Source of the DNA: JARYLZ01 sp964388275
Lineage (GTDB): Bacteria > Bacteroidota > Ignavibacteria > SZUA-365
Assembly: GCA_964388275.1 (NCBI GenBank)
Contig: CAYLZD010000074.1
Span: 1-11,500, forward strand
Direction of reading: 5' to 3'
DNA: 11,500 bases
Shown one piece after another: positions 1-9,157 of the stretch; position 1 is the first letter of the stretch; each line of letters opens with the position of its first letter. Below the pieces are notes generated by a model. That model was not told where the DNA came from and searched no databases. It saw only the letters and a program-made list of their open reading frames with translations. Both the position numbers and the translations under genes were made by a program.

Positions 1-1209
1 GATGAAACGAAACGCGCCGGCATCAGTTTCTTCTATGGAAAGGACGACACGGCATCGCTCGCCCGCGCCCCCGCCGGGATCTTGCCCATGGAGAATGCTG
101 CTCTGGGCGTCAACGCCTTGGTTCATTTTGCCGAAATAGCCACCGTCGACCTGGAGATCGGCGGCGCTTTCCTGACGCGCAATCTTCGCTCGCCATCGCT
201 GTCGGCCGGCGGCATCAGTTCGAACAAGATGTTCGCGCGCGTCGAGAAGCTCAAAGGGCTTATGGATGTGCGCACCTCGAGTTCGCTGTCCTTCGCCGGC
301 CGGGCGGGCGTGAACCTAAAGCTTCCGTTCATGGGACTGCGCCTGGGATACGAACTGGTGGAACCCGACTATACATCCTTCGGAGCGTACTACTTCACGA
401 CCGATTTCCGGAACATCACCATTGCCCCGAGCTTCCAGCTCTTCTCGGGGAAAATGCGCGTCAGCGGCTCGCTCGGCCTGCAGAGCGACAATGTGAGCAG
501 GACGAAGGCGGCAACGACCTCGCGCGTCATCACATCCGGACGCATTGGGTGGACTCCCGGCCCGGCCTGGGGAGTGGACGCGCAGTTCTCGAATTATTCG
601 ACCGGACAAAGCGCGTCGCGTGCGCCTCTCAACGATTCCATACGAGTGCGAAACGTCAACACTTCGCTCTCTCTCACACCCCGCCTGATGCTCGATGCGC
701 CCGCGCTCAGGCACGTGTTCGTTCTGACGGGATCCTACATGAAATACGACGACCTCAACGCTTTCACCGGCCGTTTCTCCGGCGCGACCACGCTCCTGTC
801 TTCGCTCTCTTACACACTCGCCATGAAGAACAACCCCCTGTCCGGCAACGCCTCGATGACCTACTCCAACACGGAAACTTCGACCGGGGGCACGCGGGTG
901 GCAGGGATTAACCTGACCGCATCGACGCAACTGTTCGACAATGTGCTGCGACTGAGCGTGAGCATCGGTTATTCAAATGTGAAAACCGCTTCCACAGGCG
1001 CGTCCGGCGTCATCACGGAGAACATCGGACTGACGTATGCCGCCACGAAGACCGATCGCTTCGGTCTGAGAATCTCCGGAAGCCAGAACGGCGCCGGATC
1101 CACCTTAAATCCCGAGTTCCAGGAATTCACGGCATCGGCCGACTACTCGCACACTTTCGACTGGAATCCCTTCAAGGCCGGCGCAGCAGACGCGGCGCCG
1201 GCGCCCTGA
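1..1209 (+). CDS. Outer-membrane beta-barrel protein, 3' part (5' end outside the window)
   Basis: The reading frame is open from base 1 with no stop before TGA at 1207-1209, so the true start lies upstream. A TTG at 82 opens only a sub-frame and is not a convincing start. The roughly 402 visible residues are mostly alternating polar/hydrophobic beta strands separated by short turns rich in Gly, Ser, Thr and Asn. Many strands carry aromatic residues near their ends (for example the YYFTTDF and LSYTL stretches). This is the pattern of a transmembrane beta-barrel in the outer membrane. No enzymatic motif is visible. The chain ends in an Ala/Pro-rich tail rather than a terminal aromatic residue, which is unusual for a classical barrel. 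The next gene begins 25 nt downstream, so the two are probably co-transcribed, and the barrel may anchor or export the large protein that follows. Barrel assignment is fairly secure; family and function are not recognised. Confidence 0.7.
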   Translation, partial: DETKRAGISFFYGKDDTASLARAPAGILPMENAALGVNALVHFAEIATVDLEIGGAFLTRNLRSPSLSAGGISSNKMFARVEKLKGLMDVRTSSSLSFAGRAGVNLKLPFMGLRLGYELVEPDYTSFGAYYFTTDFRNITIAPSFQLFSGKMRVSGSLGLQSDNVSRTKAATTSRVITSGRIGWTPGPAWGVDAQFSNYSTGQSASRAPLNDSIRVRNVNTSLSLTPRLMLDAPALRHVFVLTGSYMKYDDLNAFTGRFSGATTLLSSLSYTLAMKNNPLSGNASMTYSNTETSTGGTRVAGINLTASTQLFDNVLRLSVSIGYSNVKTASTGASGVITENIGLTYAATKTDRFGLRISGSQNGAGSTLNPEFQEFTASADYSHTFDWNPFKAGAADAAPAP

Positions 1210-1221
1210 AAAACAACGCAC

Positions 1222-1227
1222 AAAGGA
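1222..1227 (+). promoter_or_regulatory. Ribosome-binding site of the giant exported protein
   Basis: AAAGGA lies 7 nt before the ATG at 1235. It supports this start, and the signal peptide that begins immediately confirms it. Confidence 0.6.
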
Positions 1228-1234
1228 TGACCAT

Positions 1235-4200
1235 ATGAAGCGTCTTCGTTCAGCGCCCGCAATCGTGCCGCTCCTGTTCTGCGCGGCAGCGCTTTCCTTT
1301 CCGGCCGCGGCTCAGAATCATCCCCTCGAACTGACCGTCACCATCCTTCCCCCCTACAGTCCACTAATTTCGGACTGGGAAGCGCGCCCGGAGCGCGTTC
1401 AACTGCTGGTGCGCAACACCGACGCGAACAACCGCTACGAGTTCCGGCTCGGCGGGTCCATCCAGAGCGAGGACGGATCGATACGCATACGCTCGAAGGA
1501 CAACGTGGATATGCGGATGTTCGAGATCGAAGCGGGTTCTGTGAAGACGCTGAGCGGACTGGACTGGAACCTCTTCAACCAGAACCAGGTGGAGGGAACG
1601 GGCGTGGACCGCGACCTCGTGGCTCGAACCGGACGCCTCCCAGAAGGACACTACACGCTCTGCGCCTGGGCGCTGGATTACAACACTCGGGCGCAGCTCT
1701 CGGCGCCGCCTCCCGAGGGGTGCATGGACTTGCAGATACAATTCGGAGAAGTGCCGATCCCCATGACCCCCGCCTGCGGCGAACCGTTGGAGGTATTATT
1801 GCCGCAGACGCTGACTTTCCAGTGGACCACACCGGTCGCCGGCGTGCCGCCCGAGGAGCTCGGAAACCTGCGTTACGAGCTCCTTCTGGTCCCCGTCCCC
1901 ACAGGTAAAACGCCCGAGACTGCGATCGAATCCCCGGGCGATCCGCCCTTTTTCATCGTGCGCGACCTCGCATCGGCTCTGTACACCAACACCGCCGCCG
2001 ATCCATTGCTGGAGTCCGGCACGACCTACGCGTGGCGGGTGCGCGTGTACGACCTGAACGAGCGCGTGGTGTTCCGCAACGGGGGGAGGAGCGAAGTCTG
2101 TGCTTTCACGTACCAGGCGGTGGATCCGGTGTGTATGACCTTACAAGCGATGACTCCCGCCAACAATGAAACCATAAGAACCGGCTTGCCAAGATTTTCA
2201 GTTTCCATCGACAGAAGCATCCGCATGGAAGCCGTTACCGGTGGACGATTACAGATATTCGATGTGGCTAACAACCAGAACCAAACCCCGGGCAGGACGA
2301 ACGATCCGAACGATAGAGTGCTTTTCGAGGCCTCGTTCTCCGGAAACAGCACAACGAACATTGTAAGGAGAAGTGAAACCGGAAAAGCGGATGCTCTCGA
2401 ACTGCGCTTCGTCAATTATCCGGGCTCTGACTATAGCTTTCAGCCCTCAAAAGGAAAATACTATCGCTGGTCTTTCGTCCTCTCGTATGACCCCTCCGCC
2501 ATCCGCGCTGATCGAGCCGTCTGTCAATTCTCCTCAACGGCAAGCGACCCCTCGTATTTTAAATCAGAAGCAACGGAAGGTGAGTTGCCGGATGAGTGTA
2601 CGGCAGACTGCATCGCAGCAGCGCCGACCCCGGCGGAGCCGGGACCGCAGACTCTGAAAAAAGGCGACAAACTGCAGATCGGACGCTTCACGTTGATTCT
2701 CGACAACATCAGCGGGGGTACAGCGGGCCTGAGCGGGAACGGAGAGATCTCGGTCCGCTTCTTAAACGAGATTCGCGTTCCGGTCGCCTTCAACGGTCTG
2801 AAAGTGAACGTGAACAACCAGGTGTTCGAGGGCTATGCAACTGCACGCGCAGACGCAGTGACATCCATTCCACAGTCCTTGCACCAGTTGACCGCAAACA
2901 CGTCCATTTCATCGCAGGCGGACATTATCGCTCTCTGCAAGTTTGTTCAAAACAATGAGCGTTTTGCCAGCCGCATGTGGAATCAACAAGCCGGTCTGCC
3001 GCTGGGTTTCGACAACATTGCCGGGGGCGAGCGCCGCGTGATTTGCATCACAGCGATGGAATTCCGGCCGACAGCTGCACATTTGAATGCGGTCATGTCG
3101 ACAGACCTCCCCTGGCTCGGACCGGGGAAAAGCATCGGTTTCATAGGAAGGAATATCTGTTTTCATCCTCTTGGACCTTCAAATGGGAGCGCCAAGCTGG
3201 GGCTCGACGACCCGCTGCCGTTCCAGGCGGTTTCAGCTATGGATTTCGGCTATGAGTTTTCAAATAACACGCCGTATTTCACATGGAAATGGATACCTGT
3301 TCAAAGATGCAGAACCGTCGGATCGATTTTTAAAAAATGGCGAATTTGCTACACTGAATGGGTGAGAATACCCGGGTACGACGTCATCGAAGGATGCAAT
3401 GCCGTCTGGACCTGCGACGGCTTCTCGGAATTCAATGCGCGCATAAGCGTGGACTTCCCAGCCGAGGCATTTTCCGCGGCGTCTTCCGATGGAACGCCTT
3501 TGAGCCGGCCTCCGCGAATCGAATTCACAGGAAAAAACCTTCGCAGCTTGTCGGATTTCCTTGCCGAATCCGTAGCGCCGATTCGGCTGGCGTCCAAATC
3601 GGCCCCCGGCGTTTCATTCATGTGCGAGAGAATGATCTGGGACAGGTCCGCGAACTCCAATGCTTCCGGACCGGCGGGCACAGCTGTGCCGTCGTTATGC
3701 GAGACTCCCGGTTGGACCGGATTCTTTGCCGCGGATTTCAATCTTGTCGTTCCTCCGATAATCAGGTTCTCCGCCTACGATACGGAGCGCAAACCGTGGA
3801 ACTGCGCTTACAAGGGTCTCATAATTGATGCAAACGGACTGACGGCTCCCGATCCCGAGGCGCCTCATATCTGGAGCGCAACGGGCACGGAAACCGGCAT
3901 GAATTATTCGCTCGGCGGGTGGGGAATAAGACCGGAAAGCGCCGTCTTCCGCATTCAAAACAATCATTTGGTAAGCGGAAACATATCCGGAAAACTACGC
4001 CTGCCGATTTCGGACCGGGAGCTGGATTTCACGGCGCTGATGGAAAAACAAACTGTCGACAACTGGATTTTCGACTTGAAAAATGAGACAAGTATCAACA
4101 ACACCCTTTGGGGCGGCAATTTCGATATCGAGCAGGCGAGAATCGAAGTGAAACCCGGCGCATTATCAAATGAATACGGCGTCGAGTTCGCATCCAGAAC

Positions 4201-5998
4201 AACTTTCGCCTTCGATGGCAGATATCCGGTAACCGGCAGCATCAAGACAAAATTCACGGCGGACAAGCTGCTTTTGAAAAATACAGAACCCTATATCTCG
4301 GCCACGGCATGGCGGTACAGCGGTGATCATTCCTGGCTTGGCTGGGATTTCGATCCGCAAGCGATATCGACCGAAAATCGCAGCCGCGCCGGGAGCGGTT
4401 CGAATCCGGATACCAGCGACATAGTGGTGGCCCTGAAAATCCGCGTACCCCTGAATATCGGTTGTGTCGCGGACGGCCGTTTCCGCTTCCGGGGCGGACT
4501 GTTTCGAACCCCAGATTCACCGTGGACATCAAAGCTGCTCACACGCATACGTGAGAAGGCGAGATTCAATGTGAACTTGAGCGTGTTGTTCCAGGTAGAA
4601 GGAGAAATCGACATGTTCGATGGACACGGCACTTACGGCGACGGTTTCCAGGGACAGGTCAATGCGAATTTGCTTGGTTTGGGGTCGGTAGCCGGCATTT
4701 TGCTGGTCGGCAAAGTGAACGATTTCAAATACTGGTATGGAGATCTCCGCGTGATTTCGTCTACAGGGAAAAGGCTGGGCACATCCATGATTTATTGGCA
4801 TGGACTCAACGCCAGGCTCTGGTGGAGAATGAGAGCCGTTGAAGAACCCCGGCTTGAATTCCCGATCGACAACACTTCAATTTCGCTCGCTTCCATCGGC
4901 ACCGGGCTGGATGGCTTCAGATACGTTCCCGACAGGAACGCGAGCGTGGGATTGAAGGCCATCGGTACATTCGCGGTTCCGATAGACCTGGGAAAGTGGA
5001 GTAGCAAAATCCAGAATAAATGGGGAAAAAGAGCGGCGAACGCTCCCAAAATGTTGATCGCCGATGTCGGGCTGGGGGCGACTTTCGGCAATGACCCTCC
5101 GTTTGCATTCCGCCAACTTTCAGGCAATCTCGACCTGTATGGAATGTGGTTCCTGGAAAGCAGAAACAACGCGCCTCTGAAGGCCGGCGGTTCGTTCACA
5201 ACATCGGGTTGGAAGGAATGGTCAGGGTCGCTCTCGATGAAAGCAGGACTGCCTTTTGACAGGGATCCAATTGCCGGTGAAGTCGGCCGATTCAGGCTGC
5301 ACATCAATCCCGGCGACTGGTCGATGAAAATCGGAGAGCCGTCGAAACCGTTGACTTTCAGTCTGGGGGATTTTCTTTCGGCAAGCGGATATTTCATGAT
5401 GGGCGATGAAGCGCTGCCCGGGCCGCCCTCCGCCTGCAGGCCGCTGCAGCGCAACGACGCGGACGCGGTATCGGACGGGATCGGAGTGGCTTTTGGAGCA
5501 GATATTTCAGTGAGTACTGGGAAACAGTCGGTCGGACTCGGAGTCGGCAGCGTGTACGGCAGCGCGTCCGGCAGCGTGAAGACGGACGCCGCCCTGCTCT
5601 ATCTCGGCTCGGCCTGCGGCAGAGATCCGGTCGGCATAAGAGGTTGGTACGCGACCGGCAGTCTTGCTCTCTCCCTGAACGCTTCTATCGGCGTCGAATG
5701 GCCTGATATCCCGAATCCGATACCAAGTTACTGCTGCGAAGCGGGATGGTGTTGCAAAGGCAAGAAATGGTGGAAAGTATGCTGGCCGTGTTGCAAAAGC
5801 TGGTGCAACAGTCCGCCTCTGTGGTATGGAGGAAGCAGGACGCTCTGGTCAGGCGACATATGTGAAAGCGCCAGTTTCGGAGGTCCTAATCCGATGTGGT
5901 TCCAGTATGTGAAATCCTGGACCGTCAATCTTCTCGGAGGCCGCATAAATGGAACTGTCAGCGTGCCTTTCCACTTCGGAACCCGTTGCATCCCGTAA
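1235..5998 (+). CDS. Giant exported multidomain protein, Bacteroidota TANFOR-like N-terminus, Cys/Trp-rich C-terminus
   Basis: A 1587-residue exported protein. Residues 1-26 form a Sec signal peptide (basic start, hydrophobic core, AAA before Gln27). Cys16 is not in a lipobox. Residues about 28-170 carry a PPYSP...SDW motif followed by RLGGSI and EDGSI. From memory this matches the N-terminal region of large Bacteroidota proteins labelled TANFOR, but no search was run. Residues about 180-295 look FN3-like (W267 in a YAWRV strand). Residues about 473-560 form another beta module, beginning with LKKGDKLQIGRF. Residues about 600-1250 are long, beta-rich and extracellular in character, with cysteines at 692, 705, 721 and 727 probably in disulfides. 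Landmarks further on are a YWYGD motif at 1166-1170 and a VPD...GLKA segment at 1231-1242. Residues 1500-1524 hold eight cysteines and five tryptophans. The chain ends FGTRCIP with no obvious type IX sorting domain. It sits between a barrel gene and an FN3 gene in the same direction. Role unknown; likely structural or adhesive at the cell surface. GC content falls in the middle of the gene. Confidence 0.8.
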   Translation: MKRLRSAPAIVPLLFCAAALSFPAAAQNHPLELTVTILPPYSPLISDWEARPERVQLLVRNTDANNRYEFRLGGSIQSEDGSIRIRSKDNVDMRMFEIEAGSVKTLSGLDWNLFNQNQVEGTGVDRDLVARTGRLPEGHYTLCAWALDYNTRAQLSAPPPEGCMDLQIQFGEVPIPMTPACGEPLEVLLPQTLTFQWTTPVAGVPPEELGNLRYELLLVPVPTGKTPETAIESPGDPPFFIVRDLASALYTNTAADPLLESGTTYAWRVRVYDLNERVVFRNGGRSEVCAFTYQAVDPVCMTLQAMTPANNETIRTGLPRFSVSIDRSIRMEAVTGGRLQIFDVANNQNQTPGRTNDPNDRVLFEASFSGNSTTNIVRRSETGKADALELRFVNYPGSDYSFQPSKGKYYRWSFVLSYDPSAIRADRAVCQFSSTASDPSYFKSEATEGELPDECTADCIAAAPTPAEPGPQTLKKGDKLQIGRFTLILDNISGGTAGLSGNGEISVRFLNEIRVPVAFNGLKVNVNNQVFEGYATARADAVTSIPQSLHQLTANTSISSQADIIALCKFVQNNERFASRMWNQQAGLPLGFDNIAGGERRVICITAMEFRPTAAHLNAVMSTDLPWLGPGKSIGFIGRNICFHPLGPSNGSAKLGLDDPLPFQAVSAMDFGYEFSNNTPYFTWKWIPVQRCRTVGSIFKKWRICYTEWVRIPGYDVIEGCNAVWTCDGFSEFNARISVDFPAEAFSAASSDGTPLSRPPRIEFTGKNLRSLSDFLAESVAPIRLASKSAPGVSFMCERMIWDRSANSNASGPAGTAVPSLCETPGWTGFFAADFNLVVPPIIRFSAYDTERKPWNCAYKGLIIDANGLTAPDPEAPHIWSATGTETGMNYSLGGWGIRPESAVFRIQNNHLVSGNISGKLRLPISDRELDFTALMEKQTVDNWIFDLKNETSINNTLWGGNFDIEQARIEVKPGALSNEYGVEFASRTTFAFDGRYPVTGSIKTKFTADKLLLKNTEPYISATAWRYSGDHSWLGWDFDPQAISTENRSRAGSGSNPDTSDIVVALKIRVPLNIGCVADGRFRFRGGLFRTPDSPWTSKLLTRIREKARFNVNLSVLFQVEGEIDMFDGHGTYGDGFQGQVNANLLGLGSVAGILLVGKVNDFKYWYGDLRVISSTGKRLGTSMIYWHGLNARLWWRMRAVEEPRLEFPIDNTSISLASIGTGLDGFRYVPDRNASVGLKAIGTFAVPIDLGKWSSKIQNKWGKRAANAPKMLIADVGLGATFGNDPPFAFRQLSGNLDLYGMWFLESRNNAPLKAGGSFTTSGWKEWSGSLSMKAGLPFDRDPIAGEVGRFRLHINPGDWSMKIGEPSKPLTFSLGDFLSASGYFMMGDEALPGPPSACRPLQRNDADAVSDGIGVAFGADISVSTGKQSVGLGVGSVYGSASGSVKTDAALLYLGSACGRDPVGIRGWYATGSLALSLNASIGVEWPDIPNPIPSYCCEAGWCCKGKKWWKVCWPCCKSWCNSPPLWYGGSRTLWSGDICESASFGGPNPMWFQYVKSWTVNLLGGRINGTVSVPFHFGTRCIP

Positions 5999-6002
5999 GC
6001 GA

Positions 6003-6028
6003 GCCGCCATCTTCAAATCAAAGGCGGC
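6003..6028 (+). other. Possible stem-loop between the giant protein and the FN3 protein
   Basis: GCCGCC (6003-6008) can pair with GGCGGC (6023-6028) across a 14-nt loop, just after the stop at 5998. No T-tract follows, so it is not a standard intrinsic terminator. It could be an mRNA-stabilising or processing hairpin, or chance in GC-rich DNA. Confidence 0.25.
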
Positions 6029-6086
6029 GGAAAGAACCGTCATACCGGACGAACAGAAAATCAACAGATAAACCGGGACATCCATC

Positions 6087-8216
6087 ATGCACCTTCATAC
6101 ATCGGCAGCGGCGCTGATTCTTTTCACCGGACAGTTCCTCGCGGCATACGTGTTTGCGGAGGAGCATCGTCCGCATGGCGTCGCAGCGGCAGACTCGACG
6201 AAAAAACCGGGCGCCTCTCTGCATATCATTGCTAAAGGAAATGCCGACTCCGTTTTGTTGCGATGGGCGCCGGCATCCCTCGCTTCCTGGCAGCGCTGGA
6301 AGAAGGCCGGCTGCCTCCTTCAGCGCAGGGCAATCATCGCCGCATCCGGCCGGTCCGCCGGCGAATGGGAGCAACTGACCCGCAGGGCGATAAAGCCCTG
6401 GTCGCTCGCAACCGTCGCGTCCCGCTCCGACGGCAGCAACTTCTGGATCGGCGCCGCCATGTCAGCCGTTTATATTGAACGGCTCAACCTGCCCGGATCC
6501 GGCGATGAACGGCACGCCCCGCCCGACGAACAGGGGGCGGTGACACTGGCTCTTCTCGCCGCCGACAGGGATGCGGCGGCGGCTCAGGCGCTCGGCTTGC
6601 GATTTGTTGACATCACGGTGAGCAAGGGTGAGATGTACGAGTACCGAATTATGATTGCGGCGGATGCCCGGCCCGGCGACACTTCCGTCGTAAAATGCAG
6701 AGCGGCGGACGAAGGGATGGATCCCGCCCCCGCACAACTGACTGCCGAGGGAGGGGACGGACGCGTGATGCTCCGCTGGATGGATTTCGCGCCGAACCAA
6801 TACGGATTCTTCCACGTATTCCGCTCGGATGACGATGGACGCACTTATATCTGTATCACTCCTGAAGCTCCCGTGGCATCCGACATGACCGACGGCGGAG
6901 GCGGATCCTCGGCGGCGCTGTTCATCGATACGGCCGTTGTGAACGGACGCGTATACCGGTACCGGGTACGGGGACTGACGCCTTTCGCCGAACTTGGCGA
7001 GGCGGCCGAAATTGCAGCTTCCCCTCGCGACCTGACGCCTCCTCCGGCGCCCTCTCTCCGTAATCCCGAATACTCCGGCGGGAACGAAGTAGTACTCGCG
7101 TGGATTTATCAGGAAGGATCCGGCGGCGACCTCGCCGGCTTCCGCGTCAACCGATGCGCAACGGAAAACGGTGAATATAAAATCCTCAACAGATCTTTGC
7201 TCCCTGCCTCAACACGCGAGTTCGTCGATAAGACCCCGGATGAGAAAGAAACATTTTATACGGTTTCATCGGTGGACAAAGCGGGCAACGAGGCGGCGTC
7301 CTGGCCCAAACAGCTTGTCGTCGTGGATTCTATCCCACCCTCCACACCGACTGGACTGAAAGCATATATGGACACGCTCGGAGTCGTGCGCATCGAATGG
7401 AATCCGAATCCCGAAGCAGATGTCTTCGGATATCAACTATTCCGCTCCTTCAACCCCGGAGGCGAGATGCTGTTAATGACGCCGCGTTTCCGGAAAGAAA
7501 ACAACTTCATCGACACCGTCGATATTGCGGCCGGCGCCGGGCGGGTCTACTACGATCTTCTCGCATTGGATAAGAACGGCAACATGTCGGGAACCTGCGG
7601 AAGGATATCTCTTCCGATACCGGATTTGGTCCCGCCTCTACGGCCGGTTTTCACAGGGGCCGATGTCGTGGACAGCGGAATAACCCTGACCTGGACAGCT
7701 TCGCCGGACGAGGACATCGAGGCACAGCTTCTTTACCGGCTCGACGGAGAGACAGGGAAAGCGGGATTCTATCGCAGTTTCCCGCCTTCCATGACGTCCT
7801 TCACGGACACCTCATTCACTGCCGGCGCGGTGTACCGCTACGAATTGCTCGCCAGGGACAAATCCGGCAACAGCTCGGAGCGCGACGCCATAAGAGCTGC
7901 GTTGCCGAGGAGTTCCAAATTACCGGCCGTGCTCAACCTCCAAGCCCGGTACGACAAGGAGAAAAAGGTTGTGACGCTCGCCTGGGACCGCCCCGCTGGC
8001 ATTGAAGGCGACTACTGGTTCGTGCTCTTCCGCGCGTCCGAAGGCGAACCGCTGCGTATGTACCGCTCGATCGTTCCCCGGTCGCTTGAATTCGTCGACG
8101 ACGACCTGACCGACGCTTCCATACATACATACTCGATATCCGTCATGAACAGCAACGGCGCGGAATCGCCTCCCTCGGTACCGGTGAAGGTCGAGACTCT
8201 AGACGCTCCCCATTGA
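6087..8216 (+). CDS. Exported multi-fibronectin-type-III protein
   Basis: A 709-residue protein with a signal peptide at residues 1 to about 24 (hydrophobic core, VFA before Glu25). An N-terminal domain (about 48-205) has the strand DSVLLRWAP, a pattern I associate with Bacteroidota surface proteins. Five FN3-like repeats follow at roughly 212-313, 315-413, 414-512, 513-608 and 611-705. Each has a Pro-rich linker (such as TPPPAP, IPPSTP and VPPLRP), a V-x-L-x-W strand, a YxLxRS- or FRS-type strand and a late Y-x-Y/V-x-A-x-D-x-x-GN strand. FN3 arrays are non-enzymatic spacers or binding modules, so the role is probably structural or in protein-protein contact outside the cell. No type IX sorting tail and no membrane anchor are visible at the C-terminus. 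The ATG is chosen because the signal peptide starts there; the upstream sequence offers only a weak ribosome-binding site. It lies 88 nt after the giant protein and probably belongs to the same operon. Confidence 0.85.
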   Translation: MHLHTSAAALILFTGQFLAAYVFAEEHRPHGVAAADSTKKPGASLHIIAKGNADSVLLRWAPASLASWQRWKKAGCLLQRRAIIAASGRSAGEWEQLTRRAIKPWSLATVASRSDGSNFWIGAAMSAVYIERLNLPGSGDERHAPPDEQGAVTLALLAADRDAAAAQALGLRFVDITVSKGEMYEYRIMIAADARPGDTSVVKCRAADEGMDPAPAQLTAEGGDGRVMLRWMDFAPNQYGFFHVFRSDDDGRTYICITPEAPVASDMTDGGGGSSAALFIDTAVVNGRVYRYRVRGLTPFAELGEAAEIAASPRDLTPPPAPSLRNPEYSGGNEVVLAWIYQEGSGGDLAGFRVNRCATENGEYKILNRSLLPASTREFVDKTPDEKETFYTVSSVDKAGNEAASWPKQLVVVDSIPPSTPTGLKAYMDTLGVVRIEWNPNPEADVFGYQLFRSFNPGGEMLLMTPRFRKENNFIDTVDIAAGAGRVYYDLLALDKNGNMSGTCGRISLPIPDLVPPLRPVFTGADVVDSGITLTWTASPDEDIEAQLLYRLDGETGKAGFYRSFPPSMTSFTDTSFTAGAVYRYELLARDKSGNSSERDAIRAALPRSSKLPAVLNLQARYDKEKKVVTLAWDRPAGIEGDYWFVLFRASEGEPLRMYRSIVPRSLEFVDDDLTDASIHTYSISVMNSNGAESPPSVPVKVETLDAPH

Positions 8217-8241
8217 GCTTTCCCCTTTTTCTGCCTACTTT
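8213..8241 (+). promoter_or_regulatory. Putative promoter for the inositol-phosphatase gene
   Basis: TTGAGC (8213-8218), overlapping the stop codon of the FN3 gene, is followed after exactly 17 nt by TACTTT (8236-8241), which continues as GC. The pair fits a housekeeping promoter, and the TACTTTGC block resembles the Bacteroidota -7 element (TAnnTTTG) with one base fewer. Transcription would start near 8247-8250, essentially at the ATG. Inferred from the sequence only. Confidence 0.45.
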
Positions 8242-8249
8242 GCATCCGT

Positions 8250-9083
<834 letters not shown>

Positions 9084-9109
9084 AAACATCATTCTCGAAG
9101 CTAATAGCG

Positions 9110-9154
9110 TATTCACCATTTTCACCGTATTCACTGTATTCACCATATTCACTC
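9110..9154 (+). repeat. Five-copy 9-mer array (TATTCACCR-like)
   Basis: Five adjacent 9-nt units: TATTCACCA (9110), TTTTCACCG (9119), TATTCACTG (9128), TATTCACCA (9137) and TATTCACTC (9146). CCCC and the ATG of the kinase gene follow directly. The last unit plus CCCC creates ACTCCCC (9151-9157), the reverse complement of the heptamer upstream. On the other strand it reads as GTGAATA repeats. It occupies the place where a ribosome-binding site is expected. Confidence 0.95.
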
Positions 9155-9157
9155 CCC

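Noticed and set aside
82..84. TTG as the true start of the barrel gene
   Set aside because: The same frame is open back to base 1, encodes barrel-like sequence before this codon, and there is no signal peptide at this position.
316..930. Long open frame on the minus strand antisense to the barrel gene
   Set aside because: It is a shadow of a GC-rich coding region; the protein is Arg/Gly/Glu-rich without domain patterns, and the + strand frame has clear barrel character.
1235..1312. Lipoprotein signal in the giant protein because of Cys16
   Set aside because: The residues before Cys16 are Leu-Leu-Phe, which do not fit a lipobox; a normal Sec cleavage after Ala26 fits better.
4792..5454. 220-codon minus-strand open frame inside the giant protein gene
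   Set aside because: No recognisable domain or start signal, and the + strand frame is continuous and has convincing protein features throughout.
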